Shown: positions 63,113 to 64,000 of the stretch, in pieces
Position numbering within the stretch: the first letter of the stretch is position 1
Layout of the letters: each line of letters opens with the position of its first letter
NCBI RefSeq assembly: GCF_025151045.1
Contig: NZ_CP102285.1
Location: 496,001 to 560,000 of the forward strand
Origin: Parabacteroides johnsonii DSM 18315
GTDB lineage: Bacteria > Bacteroidota > Bacteroidia > Bacteroidales > Tannerellaceae
Length of the DNA: 64,000 nucleotides
Reading direction: 5' to 3'
Program-made: the position numbers and the translations under genes
Notes under the pieces: model-generated
The model's input: the letters and a program-made list of their open reading frames with translations, nothing else
Database searches by the model: none
What the model was told of the DNA's origin: nothing

Positions 63113-63952
63113 ATGAAAATAGTAAACAGCATTAAAGAATTGAAGAGTTATCTCGCTGAAGAAAAGCGTAATAACAAACAAATTGGCTTTGTTCCCACTA
63201 TGGGAGCATTGCATGACGGACACTTGAGCCTGGTTGAACGTTGTGTGAAAGAAAATGACGTGTGTGTAGTCAGTGTTTTTGTCAATCCGACCCAGTTTAA
63301 CGACAAGCATGACCTTGAAACGTATCCTCGTACGTTGGATAAAGACTGTACTCTGTTGGAACCGGCCGGTTGTGACTATGTATTCGCTCCGTCGGCAGAA
63401 GAAATGTATCCGGAGCCTGATACCCGCACATTCGATTTCGGCACTGTTTCGGCCGTAATGGAAGGAGCGCGCCGTCCCGGACATTTCAATGGGGTTGCTC
63501 AGATAGTGAGCAAACTTTTTTATGTAGTCGAACCGGATAACGCCTATTTCGGTGAAAAAGATTTCCAGCAGATCGCTGTGATCCGTGCTATGGTGAAGCA
63601 ATTGGATATACCGGTGAAAATCAACGACTGTCCGATTTTGCGTGAGGCAGACGGTCTGGCTTTGAGTAGCCGTAATGTGCGCTTGACACCTGAACAACGT
63701 CAAAAAGCTCCATTAATAGCTCGTACGTTAAAAGAAAGTGCTAACTTTGCACCCGAAAAGAGCGTGCAGGAGGTGATCGACTATGTAATCAACACGATAA
63801 ATGCCGACCCTGTTATGCGTGTGGAATACTATGAGATTGTAGATGGCAATACGATGGAGTCCATCAAGAACTGGTCCGATACGACTTATCCGGTAGGATG
63901 TATTACGGTCTATTGCGGAGAGGTTCGTCTGATAGATAATATTAAATACTAA
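63113..63952 (+). CDS. panC: Pantothenate synthetase
   Basis: 279 residues, family length. Motifs: [20 protein letters not shown] (HxGH class ATP site), [41 protein letters not shown], and [17 protein letters not shown]. It condenses pantoate and beta-alanine. coaX, next in the CoA pathway, is at 26064. Only 48 bp follow, with an AAATCAT-type repeat at 63957-63990. Confidence 0.97.
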   Translation: MKIVNSIKELKSYLAEEKRNNKQIGFVPTMGALHDGHLSLVERCVKENDVCVVSVFVNPTQFNDKHDLETYPRTLDKDCTLLEPAGCDYVFAPSAEEMYPEPDTRTFDFGTVSAVMEGARRPGHFNGVAQIVSKLFYVVEPDNAYFGEKDFQQIAVIRAMVKQLDIPVKINDCPILREADGLALSSRNVRLTPEQRQKAPLIARTLKESANFAPEKSVQEVIDYVINTINADPVMRVEYYEIVDGNTMESIKNWSDTTYPVGCITVYCGEVRLIDNIKY

Positions 63953-64000
63953 ATATGGATTTGTGATTTATGAATTATGATTTGTTTCCCGGATAACCAT

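Overview
The window reads as chromosome of a gut-type Bacteroidales, most like Parabacteroides (an inference from protein style and gene order; no search was possible). Many genes follow Bacteroidota -7 elements of the form TAnnTTTG, start codons rarely have a Shine-Dalgarno sequence, and families typical of the phylum are present: DUF4270, DUF4837, DUF4491, PepSY-like lipoproteins, a long SecA, LptC/LptE and an archaeal-type glycogen debranching enzyme. About 60 genes are densely packed. Accessory DNA is limited to one degenerate insertion sequence near 45.9-47.7 kb.

1-14.3 kb: after the tail of a glycoside hydrolase comes a self-contained sigma54-controlled efflux locus. A membrane-fusion protein, four MacB/FtsX-type permeases arranged as two A-B pairs, a separate ABC ATPase, a TolC-like channel, an NtrC-type response regulator and its histidine kinase occupy three transcription units. 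Each unit begins with a GG-N10-GC sigma54 promoter preceded by the same tripartite operator (CGRACA-N3-TGTYCR-N4-YGRACA), and exactly 45 bp separate operator and promoter in all three. A PAP2 phosphatase, a 69-residue protein and a DgkA-type kinase lie inside the locus on the opposite strand. This is the best candidate for a little-described system.

14.4-26 kb: a TPR protein, SecA, a PafA-like alkaline phosphatase homologue that appears to have lost its catalytic residues, and an Lnb/DUF4105 protein (probable lipoprotein N-acyltransferase), then a large secreted GH2 beta-galactosidase. 26-43.3 kb: housekeeping and envelope genes in runs: coaX, an outer-membrane barrel, TPR, lptC, a CBS-domain transporter, ppiD; rlmN, DUF4837, pdxA; a four-gene lipid operon (cytidylyltransferase, SDR, CDP-alcohol phosphotransferase, acyltransferase); and a second sigma54 activator leading into lptE, a TPR-like gene and secG.

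43.4-48 kb: small genes, remnants of beta-propeller lipoproteins, and an ISL3/ISAon1-like element with 23-bp terminal inverted repeats that has broken one of them. Two tRNA genes (Gly-TCC, Tyr-GTA) follow. 48-64 kb: ribH, a TPR protein, recF-DUF721, 5-formyl-THF cyclo-ligase overlapping a CtpA-type protease, dCMP deaminase, an M3 peptidase next to a 102-bp palindrome, a glycogen operon (debranching enzyme, glycosyltransferase, GH57), a DUF4270 lipoprotein, a short GT5-like protein and panC.
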